In this document: positions 63,927 through 64,000 of the stretch, piece after piece
Numbering within the stretch: position 1 is the stretch's first letter
Layout of the letters: each line of letters starts with the position of its first letter
Assembly (NCBI GenBank): GCA_017436905.1
Contig: JAFSCF010000004.1
Location: forward strand, 1 to 64,000
Length of the DNA stretch: 64,000 nt
Direction: 5' to 3'
Source of the DNA: Clostridia bacterium
Lineage (GTDB): Bacteria; Bacillota; Clostridia; UMGS1810
Position numbers and translations under genes: made by a program
Notes under the pieces: generated by a model
The model's input: only the letters and a program-made list of their open reading frames with translations
Databases searched by the model: none
Told to the model about the DNA's origin: nothing

Positions 63927-64000
63927 AGTGTTGGGCGTACGAGAGGGTGCGTCTGCAGACGAAATAAAAACTGCATATAAAGAACTGGCTAAAAAGTATC
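63910..64000 (+). CDS. J-domain (DnaJ-like) protein, N-terminal fragment
   Basis: The window ends after about 30 codons: MENPYKVLGVREGASADEI then KTAYKELAKKY, the first two helices of a J domain. The HPD motif would lie just beyond the edge. It starts inside the end of the DUF5685 gene, with GAGAGG upstream. It may be a short membrane J protein, not DnaJ itself. Confidence 0.85.
   Translation, partial: MENPYKVLGVREGASADEIKTAYKELAKKY

Noticed and set aside
1-64000. CRISPR arrays, tRNA, rRNA, IS elements
   Set aside because: No regular short repeats, no cloverleaf or rRNA sequence and no transposase were recognised anywhere in the window.

Overview
The window is a contiguous chromosome segment from a low-GC, spore-forming Clostridia-type member of the Bacillota. 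The evidence is the sporulation genes spmA, spmB and spoIVB, an Mbl/MreB-type protein, a long SRP RNA with an Alu domain directly upstream of dnaX, an SLH-anchored surface protein, Bacillota-type promoters (TTGACA-17-TATAAT), strong GGAGG ribosome sites and many TTG start codons (about ten genes). A choloylglycine hydrolase-family enzyme and the carbohydrate genes fit a gut or other anaerobic, polysaccharide-rich habitat, but the species cannot be named from the sequence. No tRNA, rRNA, CRISPR array, insertion sequence or prophage was seen.

Layout. 1-7.4 kb: the C-terminal end of a CorA-type transporter, an M20 dipeptidase, a choloylglycine/penicillin V hydrolase, trmB, a cytosolic 5'-nucleotidase with a CPBP membrane protease, and an RpiR regulator with an MFS (OPA-like) transporter. 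7.4-12 kb: an SLH-anchored GH18 protein whose promoter overlaps that of a small ribbon-helix-helix protein, then spmA-spmB-spoIVB. 12-19 kb: an accessory carbohydrate island with an AraC regulator, a GH172 (DUF2961) enzyme, an L-ribulokinase gene broken by one in-frame TGA, a roughly 500-bp stretch of decayed gene fragments, a PocR-type AraC regulator and a FAD oxidoreductase. 19-30.7 kb: a glycogen locus, with malQ facing away from glgB-glgC-glgD-glgA-glgP and a GH13 amylase. 30.7-34.3 kb: a leftward MATE/patatin/small unknown/acyltransferase operon.

34.4-41 kb: a HAD phosphatase, mbl, a DUF3343-cysteine desulfurase pair, a membrane-anchored polysaccharide deacetylase, and dinB-rlmH. 41.1-46.6 kb: SRP RNA, dnaX, and hom-thrB-lysC for the aspartate-to-threonine branch. 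46.6-57.5 kb: a tightly packed run rlmB-copA-ACT-DUF711-aroB-aroA-aroC-pheA-aroE-aroQ-aroK. It covers the shikimate pathway from DAHP to chorismate and on to phenylpyruvate, without DAHP synthase or tyrA. 57.5-64 kb: nfo with a deoxyribosyltransferase-like gene, a polar amino-acid ABC transporter, rodA with a GNAT gene, and a DUF5685 gene overlapping the start of a DnaJ-domain gene cut by the window edge.

Most of the window is ordinary core metabolism. The points most worth a second look are the lysine/threonine/alanine-rich N-terminal tail on glycogen phosphorylase, a seven-codon minicistron overlapping the amylase start, the DUF3343-desulfurase pair (a family pair linked elsewhere to labile selenium), the overlapping promoters of the RHH and GH18 genes, the broken araB with its neighbouring gene graveyard, and the uncharacterised 94-residue protein in the membrane/lipid operon. 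No clearly new biological system could be demonstrated from sequence alone.
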